From NCBI GenBank assembly GCA_031963405.1, contig JASSUJ010000001.1, positions 806,001 to 870,000 on the forward strand: DNA of 64,000 bases, written 5' to 3'. Below the pieces are notes generated by a model. That model saw only the letters and a list, made by a program, of their open reading frames with translations, did not search any database and had not been told where the DNA came from. Shown one piece after another: positions 1 through 10,200 of the stretch. Position 1 is the stretch's first letter. Each line of letters starts with the position of its first letter. Source of the stretch: JASSUD01 sp031963405 (GTDB lineage Bacteria; Pseudomonadota; Gammaproteobacteria; Burkholderiales; Burkholderiaceae). The translations under genes and the position numbers were made by a program.

Positions 1-28
1 AGTCAATACATTTTTTACGGAGATTGTT

Positions 29-1060
29 ATGCCTAGGATAGATGGAAATAGTGCGTTACCCCTCACGTCGAGCATGCGTCAACTGAATTTAAGGACAGAA
101 CCGCCTATCAATGTGGAAGATCGATTATTAGCGCAGGACGATGCGATCAGAGACATTCAAAACAACTTAAGTGACTTTCACGAACAGATAGAAGCGATTC
201 AATGGAATATAGGGTCGTCGAACGATATTGCGAAAAAGCTAACAAAATTGCAAGTTGATCAAGCCGATCTGTCTAAGCATGTCCAAGAATGTGTCGGGAA
301 AGATTCCCATGAGCATTATCACAAATTAATGAATGTCAAAATGGAGATATGGAGAGGACTAAATGCCGAACTAGAAAAGCGTGATGACGAGATTGAAAGA
401 TTAAGCACCAGGCAGGCTCGAGTTCTAAACAAAACTCAACTCGAATTTCAGGAACTCGAAGAACGGACTAAAGAAAAATTAGCCGAGGTCCAAGAAAGTT
501 TTCAGCGAAGCTTAAATTGGCACAAAAATCAACGCTTGGACGCAACAGAAATTCAGTCTCAGCGTATAGAAAAAGTGCAGCTTCAGTTTAAGAAACAGTT
601 AAATCAAATTCAAACTCAGTTTTGTGAACAGATAGACGATCTTCGCGGCGGTGTAATCGCGATGCTAAATGAACAGACTAAGCTTAAAAAAGAGGTGGAG
701 CAGATAGACGATCTTCGCGGCGGTCTAATCGCAACGGTAAATGAACAGACTAAGCTTAAAAAAGAGTTCAATCGAACTCATTCTCAGCTTAAGCAAAAGA
801 TAAGCGCGAATAACAAAGATATAAGCATGATTGCAGAAGAGCAGGAGCACTTTATAGCGCAGCAAGCTAAGCAGATTCGTGTCTTGAGAGATGAGGTTGA
901 TGTACTTGCCAGCAAAAATACGCAGTTAGAGGCACAACAGGATGAATTAAGAGCAGAGCAAGCAAGGCAAAATGCAGAAGTTCAAAAGGAGCTTGCTCAG
1001 ATTAAAAAGCAGTTTCAAGAACTACTGCAGTCAAAGGATGGGATACACCATATAGGGTAG
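29..1060 (+). CDS. Coiled-coil protein, putative secreted effector
   Basis: I do not recognise a family. Residues ~40-335 are almost continuous heptad-like coiled coil rich in Glu, Gln, Lys and Leu, with no membrane segment and no enzyme motif. The first ~25 residues (MPRIDGNSALPLTSS...) are polar and Ser/Thr/Asn-containing, like type III secretion leaders, but no secretion genes are in this window. A 24-residue block beginning QIDDLRGG occurs twice in tandem in the middle of the coil, so the length can change by slippage. The start is supported by a purine-rich ribosome site (acggaga) about 6 nt before the ATG. It stands alone, followed by a toxin-antitoxin pair. A structural or phage tail-fibre-like coil cannot be excluded. 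Confidence 0.6.
   Translation: MPRIDGNSALPLTSSMRQLNLRTEPPINVEDRLLAQDDAIRDIQNNLSDFHEQIEAIQWNIGSSNDIAKKLTKLQVDQADLSKHVQECVGKDSHEHYHKLMNVKMEIWRGLNAELEKRDDEIERLSTRQARVLNKTQLEFQELEERTKEKLAEVQESFQRSLNWHKNQRLDATEIQSQRIEKVQLQFKKQLNQIQTQFCEQIDDLRGGVIAMLNEQTKLKKEVEQIDDLRGGLIATVNEQTKLKKEFNRTHSQLKQKISANNKDISMIAEEQEHFIAQQAKQIRVLRDEVDVLASKNTQLEAQQDELRAEQARQNAEVQKELAQIKKQFQELLQSKDGIHHIG
629..772 (+). repeat. Tandem 72-bp duplication inside a coiled-coil gene
   Basis: Two adjacent 72-bp units (629-700 and 701-772) differ at only a few bases. Each encodes 24 residues starting QIDDLRGG and ending with a KLKKE core. The duplication keeps the frame and looks recent. Confidence 0.9.
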
Positions 1061-1226
1061 CTCAAGAAAAATATTCAGGCACTTTGCCATCATTCGAACA
1101 AAGCATCCCTCGCAGTCTAATTTTATTACTTAGCCTGGAGGGATAAAATCTGAAGCTGAATATTGCGTTTTAATTATTAGTTACATACCATATTAATAAT
1201 TAATTTACATCTATAAAAGGCTTGTT

Positions 1227-1694
1227 ATGCACACTCTTACGCTACAACAACTACGAGCCACTAACGACGCAGGCGGTATTGCTAGTGTTACGCTGAAAGC
1301 CCTGGGCGAGGCTTTTTTTGTTCAGGTAGATACACGCAATGGCAAAGCCGCCATGCTAGCCAAGACACGCAGTACTGAACCACGAGGCTTTGGTAATCCG
1401 ATGCAAGCACTCAATTTACTCCGTAAGCTTGGCCTTGTCGTGGGCGCATTCGATGTTGCACTTTGGAATCCAGAGCAAAAAAACACTGCCCGAACGAGAC
1501 CCGACCGTACAGAAGCACTAAAAAGAACGCATGAAGCAGCGGAGCATGACAAATGGTTCAGAGCGCAGGTAGAAAAGGCTATAAAAGAAGCCGACGATCC
1601 CACTACTAAATGGGTTTCAGATGAAGAAGCAAAAACCGGTTGGGCCAGAAAACGTGCCGAGTTGGCCAAGCTTGTTAAAGGGGATGTGGCTTGA
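1227..1694 (+). CDS. Probable antitoxin partner of a RelE/ParE toxin
   Basis: The product (155 aa) is called an antitoxin mainly by position. It lies directly upstream of a RelE/ParE-like toxin and overlaps it by four bases (TTGA, 1691-1694), the usual antitoxin-first order with translational coupling. The N-terminal half (MHTLTLQQLRATNDAGG...) looks like a small alpha/beta domain. The C-terminal half is charged and helical (KRTHEAAEHDKWFRAQVEKA), as expected for a toxin-wrapping tail. Upstream, an AT palindrome ATTAATAATTAAT at 1192-1204 could be an autoregulatory operator. At 155 aa it is longer than classic RelB or ParD. Confidence 0.7.
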   Translation: MHTLTLQQLRATNDAGGIASVTLKALGEAFFVQVDTRNGKAAMLAKTRSTEPRGFGNPMQALNLLRKLGLVVGAFDVALWNPEQKNTARTRPDRTEALKRTHEAAEHDKWFRAQVEKAIKEADDPTTKWVSDEEAKTGWARKRAELAKLVKGDVA

Positions 1695-1978
1695 AGCTAG
1701 TATGGCTCCCCAACGCAATTGCAAATCGTGATGGACAACTCGACTATATCGCCCAGGACAGCCCTAAAGCGGCCATCGAGCAAGGCGACCGAATCGAGCA
1801 CCAAGTAAACCAATTAATCAAGCACCCCGAAATAGGCCGGCCAGGAAGAAAAGAAGGTACTTATGAGTTAGTCATTAGCCACACACCGTTTATCCTAGTC
1901 TATCGAATCAAGCAGAGACTTAAACGTATTGAGCTTATACGGGTGCTACACGGCGCACAGCAATGGCCGAAAGATTGA
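1691..1978 (+). CDS. RelE/ParE family toxin
   Basis: A 95-aa type II toxin of the RelE/ParE fold. It has the family signature of a central helix pair (IEQGDRIEHQVNQLIKHPEI), then GRPGRKEGTYELVI and the strands LVYRIKQR and IELIRVLHGAQQWP. The conserved C-terminal hairpin with the RVLHGAQQWP ending is characteristic. RelE members cut mRNA on the ribosome and ParE members poison gyrase; the sequence does not decide between them. Translation starts at a TTG that overlaps the antitoxin stop, implying coupled synthesis. Length is normal, so it is likely intact. Confidence 0.85.
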   Translation: MKLVWLPNAIANRDGQLDYIAQDSPKAAIEQGDRIEHQVNQLIKHPEIGRPGRKEGTYELVISHTPFILVYRIKQRLKRIELIRVLHGAQQWPKD

Positions 1979-2030
1979 GTTATCTTTTCTATGATTAGTC
2001 GTTCGATGTTAAATAGAAAAAGAAGTTCAT

Positions 2031-2270
2031 ATGAATGCTAAAACACTATCGATAGCATAATGGGAAAAAGTCGATCGCTGGTATGAAGCAGAATTTATAA
2101 GCGATTTGCTTGGCTATTTAGTGGTTATTCGTCGGTGGGGGAGTAATCATTCTCGACAGCATGGGATGAAAATGGAAATTGTTCAGCATGAAGCTGCGGG
2201 ATATGCGCTCATTGAAAGGTTAAATAAGCATCGGATAAGCCGAAAAAGTCCTTATTGTCGGACTTGTTGA
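2031..2270 (+). pseudogene. WGR-domain protein, interrupted by a stop codon
   Basis: From the ATG at 2031 the reading frame hits TAA at codon 10 (2058-2060), then continues open to 2270. The downstream part reads WEKVDRWYEAEFISDLLGYL, then RRWGSN, QHGM and an EAAGYALIERLNKHR helix. This matches the small WGR family: a DLxG strand, the R-x-WG core and a C-terminal EA..LIE helix. WGR domains bind nucleic acid in some proteins, but the role of stand-alone copies is unknown. A shorter relic of the same gene lies at 20883-20957, where the stop position is a CAA codon, so the nonsense change is local. Confidence 0.7.
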
Positions 2271-2296
2271 CCCCATAAGATATTTCAAAAATTCAT

Positions 2297-2333
2297 AAGA
2301 AAGGCGCTGCTCCAGTCAGACAGCGCCTTTCTT
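2297..2333 (+). terminator. Rho-independent terminator
   Basis: A perfect 13-bp stem (AAGAAAGGCGCTG / CAGCGCCTTTCTT) with an 11-nt loop lies 27 bases after the WGR pseudogene. The T-rich arm makes it usable in both directions. It probably ends the transcript of the toxin-antitoxin/WGR unit. Confidence 0.8.
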
Positions 2334-2506
2334 ATATTTGTGCAGCGCCGTGCTACGCAGAGTGTGTCTAAAATTGTCAAAAAAATCTATCTTCGAGGTC
2401 ATGCTTTCGCTGTACTAGAATATCGCTCCGGGCATAGCACTTGCCCTCGCTACATAAGGATCGAATCCTTTTGGACAATTGTAGGCACCTTTTCTAGGTC
2501 ATTTTT

Positions 2507-3412
2507 ATGTCTTCTCGTATCCCCTCAACCTCTTCATCCAATTCTAATATAGCTTTTGCCCCGAGTAGATCGCAAAACAATAGTAGTCACAATAGAAGTA
2601 CGAGGACCCAGGAAAATAGAGGATCTAGAAGCACATTGCCACATGAAGCGGTGGAATTTTTTAATGCGTCAGCCGCATTAAACGTACGGCAAACAAATAA
2701 AATAGAAAGCGCTGATATTGCATCGGAGTTGAGCAGAGGGAAGGACTGTGCGGTGGTTACGACAGAACGGAGGAAACCGGCGCGCCGTGCTGCAAGGTTA
2801 AATGGTTTTGATGCTAAAAATTTGTCAATATACTCAAAGGTACTCAGTAAAATTCCTCAAAGTCCTCTCTTCCAAGAGTGCTCTGCATCGCTTGCGAAAA
2901 AAGTGGGGGAACAAGCTCACTCTACTGCAGGGCTGAAAGATTTTAGTGTCGTCTGTCTATCAAATTTCGCGAATGGGTTTAGTGCGTTCGCCGAGGATTC
3001 AGCTTGTCGAGTGGCCTGTGCGGCGATTGCGCAAGAAGTGAGTGAACGGGCGGGCTCTGCTGCAGGGTTGAAAGACTTTGCTGCCCAAAGGCTGTCAATT
3101 TTCGCCAATGCGTTTAGTAAATTTGCCGAGGATTCAGCCTGTCAAACGGCCTGTGTGGCAATTGCACAAGAGGTATGTAAACGAATTGAATCTGCAGAAG
3201 ATTGGAAAATTTTTCAAAAACGAGATTTTTTGGCTTTAATAAAAGCTTTTGAGATACCAGAGATACGTCAACACTGCCAAGCAGAGCTCAAATTGATCAA
3301 GAAAGAAAAAGAAGATCGGATAACTCCATGGGCGGATCACTGTCTCCCATTCCGAGATGGCAACTCAGCCGAGGATGATCTTGAATTCTATTTTAACTTC
3401 ATTGTGGGATAA
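2507..3412 (+). CDS. SKWP-like repeat protein, putative type III effector
   Basis: Residues 1-45 are strongly enriched in Ser, Asn, Thr and Arg, an effector-like leader. Residues ~98-267 form four helical repeats of about 44 aa, starting near 98, 142, 187 and 231. The pattern is GLKDFxxxxLSxFANAFSKF followed by a conserved Cys and an AxxAIAQEV helix. This resembles the SKWP repeat of Ralstonia RipS effectors (LANxLNALSKWP...C..AA..LA), with KF or AF replacing KWP. RipS proteins are delivered into plant cells by type III secretion and carry many more repeats; this one is much shorter. The central two repeats are close copies at DNA level. The family link is inferred from the pattern, not from an alignment search. 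Confidence 0.55.
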   Translation: MSSRIPSTSSSNSNIAFAPSRSQNNSSHNRSTRTQENRGSRSTLPHEAVEFFNASAALNVRQTNKIESADIASELSRGKDCAVVTTERRKPARRAARLNGFDAKNLSIYSKVLSKIPQSPLFQECSASLAKKVGEQAHSTAGLKDFSVVCLSNFANGFSAFAEDSACRVACAAIAQEVSERAGSAAGLKDFAAQRLSIFANAFSKFAEDSACQTACVAIAQEVCKRIESAEDWKIFQKRDFLALIKAFEIPEIRQHCQAELKLIKKEKEDRITPWADHCLPFRDGNSAEDDLEFYFNFIVG

Positions 3413-3576
3413 GAGCAGCGGCGTAGAGTAGTTCTCTGCAAGACAAAAATTCAGCACTACGCCAGCGCTTACAGAAATTGGCCAACCAGTGCTGTTGCTT
3501 TGAGAGGCCCCGTCTGTAGTGTTTTGCTTCGCCGAGAAAGCCGACAAGGCCAGTTTTGATTAGCAAATGCAAGTCT

Positions 3577-5962
3577 GTCGGGTAGCAGCAGTACATTACT
3601 GCACCACCGCCCCCTAAGAACTGTACGGGCGGGCTTTCCCCGCATACAGCTCAAGCCTTTCAAAGCCCCTTCTCGGGAGCCGGCTTCGTCACTTGTAAAC
3701 CAAGGTTATGAATTTGCATGTGGCAATTTGGATGAACCATCACAAGGTTCCTTGACGCGTCGTTCCCTCCATCAACGCGTCGGATAATGTGATGGACGTG
3801 CCACCCTGTTGTTTTTGTAAGCAGTTGGCGACACACGCAACAGCGGCGGTTCTGATCAAGCCATAAGCGAATGAGCTTTTTGTAACCAGCAAGGTTTGCC
3901 CGCATTTTCCGACCATGACGGTCTTCAAAGTAGTATTCCCATGCTGGGTCAAAAGGATTGGCTTCGGCTTTGATTTTTATGTGACGCTGAATCGCTACGC
4001 CAGCGGCTAGATGCAAGGTCTTCATGATCGTTGCACCATCTGAACGTTTTTCATCCGTCGGGGTTGCGAAGACCCAGCTCCGGGTTCCGATGGAATGGAA
4101 ATACCGATGCTTTATCCAGCGGCCTCCCTTCTGAGTGTGTCTACGACGGCACCATTGCCACAACGCATGCCATATTGCGTTATCGACTTTGGAGAAGGTT
4201 TGCTTGGCGGCTACGTACTGGTGATAGTTTGCCCATCCTTTGATGACAGGGTTGAGTAAGCTAATCAAATTGACTTGCCTGACTGCCTTATTATCTTTAA
4301 TGATTGAGCGAATTTTCGTCAGAACCGCTTGGATATTCTTTTTTGATGGTTTGATTAAAAACTTGCCGTTGTATTTACGGACGTTCTGACCTAAGAAATC
4401 GAATCCTGGTGCAATGTTTGTGATTCGGGTTTTCTCTGGTGATAGAGACAACCCTTTCTCACTCAGAAATTCTTTGATCACTGGTAACGCTTCATTTTCC
4501 AGTAACTCTTTTGAAGCTCCCGTAACAATGAAGTCATCGCAATATCGCACAAGGTTAACTTTAGGATCGGTTCGACCGCCTTTGTAACTGACCTTGCCAC
4601 AGGTCATTGCAAGTCGTTCTTGCAAACCACCCAACGTCATATTTGCAAGCACGGGTGAAATGATACTGCCCTGTGCTGCACCTTCTTCTGTTGGACAGAA
4701 TCGTTGTTTTTCCAGATATCCGGCTTTTAGCCACCGTCACAGTATCTCCTTGTCTATCGGAATATGTTCGATCAGCCAATCATGCGAAATTTTCTCAAAA
4801 CAGGCTTGTATATCTGCCTCTAAAATCCACTGCGGCGAACGCTTTTTAGCGAGTGTTATAAAGCACTGCTGAATCGCATCTGCTGTAGACCTTTCAGGGC
4901 GGGATCCGTAAGAATGCAGATCCGATTTTGTCTCCGAAATGGGCTGCAGAGCCAACAGATATAAAGCTTGCTGGGCTCTGTCAATCATACTGGGAATGTC
5001 GAGCGGTCTTTTCTTATTGCCATTGCTTTTGGGTATGTAAATTCTACGCAGTGGCTTTGGTTTGTATCCGCGTCGCTTTAGTGTTTTGATAGTTTCGTAT
5101 TTGGCGATTGGTGTCGACCATATTGTCTTGTCTACCCCTGGCGTTTTCTTTCCTTGATTTTCAGTCACTCGTCTCACAGCGATTGCTTTGCCGCTGAACG
5201 AGTGGGTTAGTAACCACTGCAAAGCTTTAACCTTACGGTGGTTACCTTCCTTCGTTGCCTTGACTATACGCACTTGCAGCTTTTTGACTTCTTGGTAACA
5301 TTTGGCCCAGTTAATGCCGTGCCAGTGTTCCGCATAGCCGGAGGGCGCAACAGCACTTATTACATATGCCGACATCTGCTACCCTCCTAAAAAAAATTTC
5401 TCAAGTTCTTTAGTCAAGAAAGACCCGGTCGAATTGGGCCCGTTTTCACGGGGAATAATCTTGCTATTCAGCTCAATCCCTATCTGCTCCATTACAGAAC
5501 AGCATGCTTTTTCGGCCATCCTTTACCCGCACCTCTATCGGTGTCCCTTGCGGTTCACTTTGCCTTAAAGGCAGAGATACGGGCTTACCGAGTTCCACGT
5601 TAGATACACGGATAGTTTAGGTCTTGCCTATCACCCGATGGTTTTCATATCCTCGTGCCCGCAATTATCATCAGACAACTTACCACTTACCTTTTGGTTC
5701 AAGCTTGTCAATACTTACGAGTATTATCAGCAATTCACATACGTTGACCATGCTATCCAGCCTAGCGCCCCGACCATTTTGATGCTAACAGTCTTTGGTT
5801 TTGCCTCGCGGCTCTCCCTTCTCTTTCGAGGGGCTACCTTGTCTTAAAAGCTTCTAACCCGACCATTGCTGGTCACGCTAGTTTTAATAGACTACTGCCG
5901 GAGGAACGACAGGTTTCTCTTTACTTTTGAAACAATACCTAACGCGACTTTGCTCATCGCAC
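3577..5962 (-). mobile_element. Group II intron with interrupted ORF
   Basis: The element is ~2.39 kb, read on the minus strand. The 5' end begins GTGCGATGAGC (5962 downward), fitting the GUGYG consensus. Near the 3' end a domain V hairpin is visible at about 3611-3645 on the minus strand (GAGCTGTATGCGG GGAA AGC ... GTACAGTTC). It is followed by a domain VI stem and the terminal ...CTACCCGAC ending at 3577. The encoded maturase (5375-3660) lies in domain IV. Group II introns self-splice and retrohome with their reverse transcriptase. The exon flanks are not recognisable as one gene. Boundaries are read from consensus and may be off by a few bases. Confidence 0.8.
3660..5375 (-). pseudogene. 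ltrA: Group II intron reverse transcriptase/maturase with one in-frame TGA
   Basis: One continuous frame of 572 codons is broken only by a TGA at 4739-4737, between IPIDKEIL and RWLKAGY. Relatives have Arg or Lys there, so a CGA-to-TGA change is likely. Upstream are the RT0-RT4 segments (GVDKTIW; RRIYIPKSNGNKKRPLDIP; ILEADIQACF with a catalytic Asp). Downstream are QGSIISPVLANM, the catalytic VRYCDDFI box, the maturase thumb (LLNPVIKGWANYHQYV) and a C-terminal HNH nuclease (CCVCRQLL ... HVHHIIRR ... HPNCHMQIHN). A strong AGGAGGG ribosome site precedes the ATG at 5375. Full-length protein would need read-through or suppression. Confidence 0.85.
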
Positions 5963-6147
5963 GACAATCCTTATTATCAACCTTGCATTTCCAGCCAACT
6001 AGCGGTGCGCTAGATAGCCTGGCCTGCGCTTACTAAGGCCAAAATACGCGCATGCGTGAGGGTGTCCGGTGAGCGGCTCGCGTACCGACTGGCTTGCCTT
6101 GGCAAGTTGGGCACTTTGGCATTGCCGCTCACGCTTGTCAGTCATCC

Positions 6148-6724
6148 TTACAGCGCTCCTAGTGTAGGGGCGGACCACCCAACCCGAACGAGCGTTTCGA
6201 TCAACGTGGTGCGTTTGACATTGAAGTTGCGACATATAGCAGCCTTGGACATGCCGCTATTTAGCGCAGCGATGATGACATCCAACTTCTTGCCAACGAT
6301 AACAGGTGGGCCTCCACCGACCCGACCACGCCACTTGGCAGCGGCTAGCCCGGCAACGATGCGCTCCTGGATCAAGGCCCGGCTCGTACTGAGCGAGTGC
6401 GTCAAACACGTGAAATAGCAGATCGCCCGATGCGGCGGTGGTGTCCATGCCCTCGGTGAGTGAACGGAATGTCACCTCCCGATCTTTCAATGCGATCACA
6501 ATGGTGAGCAGGTGCGATGGTGAACGTCCAAGCCGATCTAGCTTCCAGACAACAAGTATGTCGCCAGGGCGTACAAATTCCAGTACTTGCATCAAACCAG
6601 CCCAACCATCTTTGGCTCCAGAAGCGTGATCCTCGAACAGATGGCAGGCATCGATGCCTGCCGCCAATAGTGCAGCGCGTTGTAAGCCCGTGCTCTACCT
6701 ATCAGAATCCGACGAAACGCGCAT
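6148..6724 (-). pseudogene. Serine site-specific recombinase (resolvase/invertase) relic
   Basis: Read from 6724 the protein begins MRVSSDSDR, with the catalytic Ser region of the resolvase/invertase family. It then meets TAG at 6697-6695 and continues as the family core (LQRAALLAAGID, LFEDHASGAK, VRPGDILVVWKLDRLGRS, LFHVFDALAQYE). Near 6385 the frame shifts, and a second frame carries the E helix and DNA-binding tail (RALIQERIVAGLAAAKWRGR, GGPPVIVGKK, SKAAICRNFNV). Two lesions make it non-functional. Such enzymes resolve transposon cointegrates, so this is probably the remnant of a Tn3-like transposon; no transposase is visible. Confidence 0.85.
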
Positions 6725-6843
6725 ATAACTAACGTAGACGGATAACCCCAAAAATAGATTTCCGTATACCAGTACATTACGACACTGTTTTCCGCCTATT
6801 TTTAGAGGCGTCAAATGGTTAATTTTGTTCGTTCTTGCTAACG

Positions 6844-6869
6844 TGTCGTAAAACAGATGTTTTACGACA
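6844..6869. repeat. Perfect 11-bp palindrome beside the recombinase relic
   Basis: TGTCGTAAAAC and its exact complement GTTTTACGACA flank the loop AGAT. It has no U-tract suited to termination and lies 120 bp upstream of the recombinase start, so it may be part of a recombination (res-like) site. Confidence 0.5.
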
Positions 6870-7277
6870 GCGTGTTAAGTAAATGTGCGTCAGCCCTATC
6901 TGTACTCCAAGCCATGAGGCACGGTTCAATGCAAGCGTTCATCAATACCGCAAACCGATCAAGTGGCACCCGGTGAATTCTGCTATCACTATCCAGTACG
7001 GACACTGCTCCGTTTGACAGAAGACCAAGCCATGATTCGGGACAAATTATTGGCACACTTACACTGCTGAGCCAAATATAGCGAACGCCCAAGTTGACCT
7101 CTACCCATATTGCTCACTCTCGCTTCCCTTATCAAGACTCTAAGGATAATGCTGGATTCTCGTTGGCCCTCTTTCTTTTTATGATCAGCCGATCATATCG
7201 ACGGTATTGGCGTTCAGCATAAGCAATGCGTTTTCGACTGATGTATTGAACCAGAGCCAAAACAAAAAAGGAAAAAT
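6870..7277. other. Stretch without a convincing gene
   Basis: An open frame on the minus strand (7092-6862, 76 aa) has no recognisable motif and no ribosome site. Nothing else stands out until an AAAGGA ribosome site at about 7268-7273 ahead of the large NACHT gene. Confidence 0.4.
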
Positions 7278-10200
7278 ATGCTCTCGAGGATCACCGCCAA
7301 GATGCTAGAGTCATGGCAACCGAAAGAAAAAGCGATGGATCGTGCACAGGCGTATTTTAAGCAGGCACAAGACTGCCAAGCCAATGCAGAAAAAGATCAA
7401 GCGCTGAGCTATTTAATTAAAGCGAAAGCTGCGTTAAAGACGATCCCTCAAAGTGACCCAAAGATTCTTGAGGCGAAACGCTTACTGACTGAAATCCACA
7501 TCACGCGTGCTCAGGTGTTGCAATTACCCTCGTCTTTTACGGAGGAAGACGTGCGCACCAGTTTAAATAAAGCGAAAGCGTATTCTCCTGACGCGGTCAA
7601 GCGAGATGAAATTGATGTCCTTCTCGCTCAATTGCCTCGTGCTCAACTACAAAGAAGACCCACGATCCCGCCTTCTGCGGTGCCGCCTGCCCCTGTACCG
7701 ATAACAGGCGGCTTACCTGACGCCTTCTTTACGCCATCTTCGTCATCTGCGCCCGTGACGCAGAACTATCAACTTGTCGATCCCGATAAAATTGAAAATA
7801 CGCGACACCTTGCCTGGTGCCTGCAACAGACGAATGGAGATACGGCTCAACGCACGCGGCTCTTTAACCTCGCGCGTGAAGTAACAGAATGCTTTGGTAA
7901 GTGGCAAGGGAAAGATTTAATTTGCATGCACGAAGCCGCTGAATTGGCTGTGGTCCCGCACGCAGAGATATACCGCTTACTGATTACGCATGCCGCACAG
8001 GCGCTCAACCCGATGCTCTATGCGCCGCTCAATAGTGCAGCGGTACAAGGGCTAGCGGTGATGGTACGGAACTGTCCTGCGCCTCTTCTCAAAAAAGACG
8101 GTGGCGTGCGCGCCGATACGTTGGCGAGCCTGTTAAACGCACTATTAACCCGTCTTGATAAAGTGCATAAGGGCGACCCAGTGCCCGTTAAAGAACTGAT
8201 CGAGGCGATCTCACAATTGCTCGATGCGATGGGTCAAGCAGGCGTATCTGGCATTAGTCGGTTGCAACTGCAAAAACCGTTAGCCGATCTTTTGCGTGAC
8301 GGCGAGAAACTGAACCCCCTTAAAGATAACGATCTCGCCTGGCAGATTCGTTATGCCCGTGAAGCCCTAGCTTATATCCCAAATGATGAAAGTACCGGTG
8401 ACGCGGTACTGCGTTGCCTCTTTGCCGCGAGCAAAGGCGTATTAGGCTTAGCGAGTGCAATCAAAAGCTGCGATGTCGATAAATTATTAGAGAGTTTTGA
8501 TCGCTTTGAGACAGCGTTTGATGGAGCGAAGGAAGTCGCCAATACCGTTGGGGCAACGGGAGGATTAAAAGAGGCGGTCAAAAATGCCGAAGAGATGCTA
8601 GCCTCGTTTGGTGAAGTAAAAACCAGCTATGAAGATCGCACCCGCCAAAAAGGTTGGTATACCGCGCTGCAATGCTTGGATATGCTGATCGAAACCAAAG
8701 AATGGGAGAAGTTCGAGCAATTCGTGCGAAAAAGTGACTATCGTCATCACGCTTATTTTTTACAAGGGGTCTGCCAGCGGTTGGAACGCATTGTTTGCGT
8801 AGAAGCCGATCAAGGTATTCAAGCGCAGGCGATTCAATTTTTAAAAAGCTTGAAAGACGATGCGGCGCAATGGTTGGGTAAACAGGGAGTCGGGTTATCT
8901 TTCTCTCGATCGGATAGCGAGCGCATCCAACAACAAGCGCAGGCGAGTTTAGCGCGGTTAGAAAAGCGCGATGCGCCCTCTATCGCCAATAGGATGGAGC
9001 TTTCTCTTGATTGGTATGACCTCAGCACGAAACCCCTGGGTATCCGATTACTCGAAAAGGCACGTGGCAAATTAGCCGAAAACTCAGTCAAACAGTTGTT
9101 CGATATCTTACGCGTTCAGATCGATCGATTACGGACCGATTATTTCGCCGATTTAGCCCAAGATAGAGAAATCAAAGATGCGCTTGCCAACTATGTGCCG
9201 CCTGAAGGGATGAGTTTGCATAATGACGATCGTTTTGATTTAGCGGAGAAAATTCAAGCTTTTCTAGCGTCGGATAAGAAATCGTTACTCCTGTTAGGCG
9301 AAGCGGGAGCGGGTAAATCGACGTTGAACCGATACGTTGCACGCGATTTATGGCAAGCGGCTACACCAGAAACCTTACTAATTCCAGTCTTTATTCCATT
9401 ATCAAGCTTGCCCAACACGTCTCTTAATTTGGTGGATACCTTCTTTAAGCAACAAGGTTTTTCTGAAGAGCAAATTCGTACGCTACAAACCGATCATCGT
9501 TTTGTCCTAATTTTAGATGGGTTTGATGAAATTGAAGATCGGCATCGGGATTTCTACCGAGATAACCAACTCGATAAGTGGCGCAACGCTAAAATCATTA
9601 TCAGTAGCCGCCCTGAATATTTAGGCGCTGGCTATCAATACAAATTTCATCCATCCGGTGAGCCGACTGCGCTACAGGAATACCGTCTTGCGCCTTTTTC
9701 GCCCGCCGCGATTGCCCGTTATGTTGAGCTATACAGTCAAAATCATCCCGCGGCCACCTGGTCGGTAGAAGACTATCAACAAGCCCTGCAAGAGCCGAAT
9801 GTACAAGCCTTAGTGAGTAATCCGTTTTTACTCAAAATGGCGGTCAGCGAATTACCGGCCTTAGGCGCAGCGGGTCTACCAGGTCATCGATTGACTCGGT
9901 TAACACTGTATGCACAGTTCGTGAGCAGTTGGTTTGCCCGTTCACAGCAACGGCTAGGAAAGATTCAACTGGATGCAAAAGAAAAAGAAGAATTTAAACG
10001 GCTAGAAAGAGACGGTTTTTATGCGCATCAGATGAGTTTTAATCAAGAACTCGCGATCCACATGTATCAAGCGGGAGAAGTGGTCAGTCACTATACGAAG
10101 AAAATCTCCTCTTTAAGAGGGAGAAACCCCGTTCACGATGAACAGGATTGGCGTGCGCAGTTGCTCAATCATGACGAGATCGAAACCAAACTCAAGTGTC

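Noticed and set aside
3399..3596. Minus-strand open frame ending near the SKWP-like gene (GFLGEAKHYRRG...)
   Set aside because: It runs across the intron 3' end, has no recognised family and no start signal; at most it is an exon remnant.
4737..4739. TGA in the intron reverse transcriptase considered as selenocysteine or recoded Trp
   Set aside because: No SECIS-like element is expected here, relatives have Arg/Lys, and other genes use TGA as a stop.
4561..4779. 72-aa minus-strand open frame bridging the reverse transcriptase stop
   Set aside because: It is out of frame with the maturase on both sides, which share one frame interrupted only by TGA.
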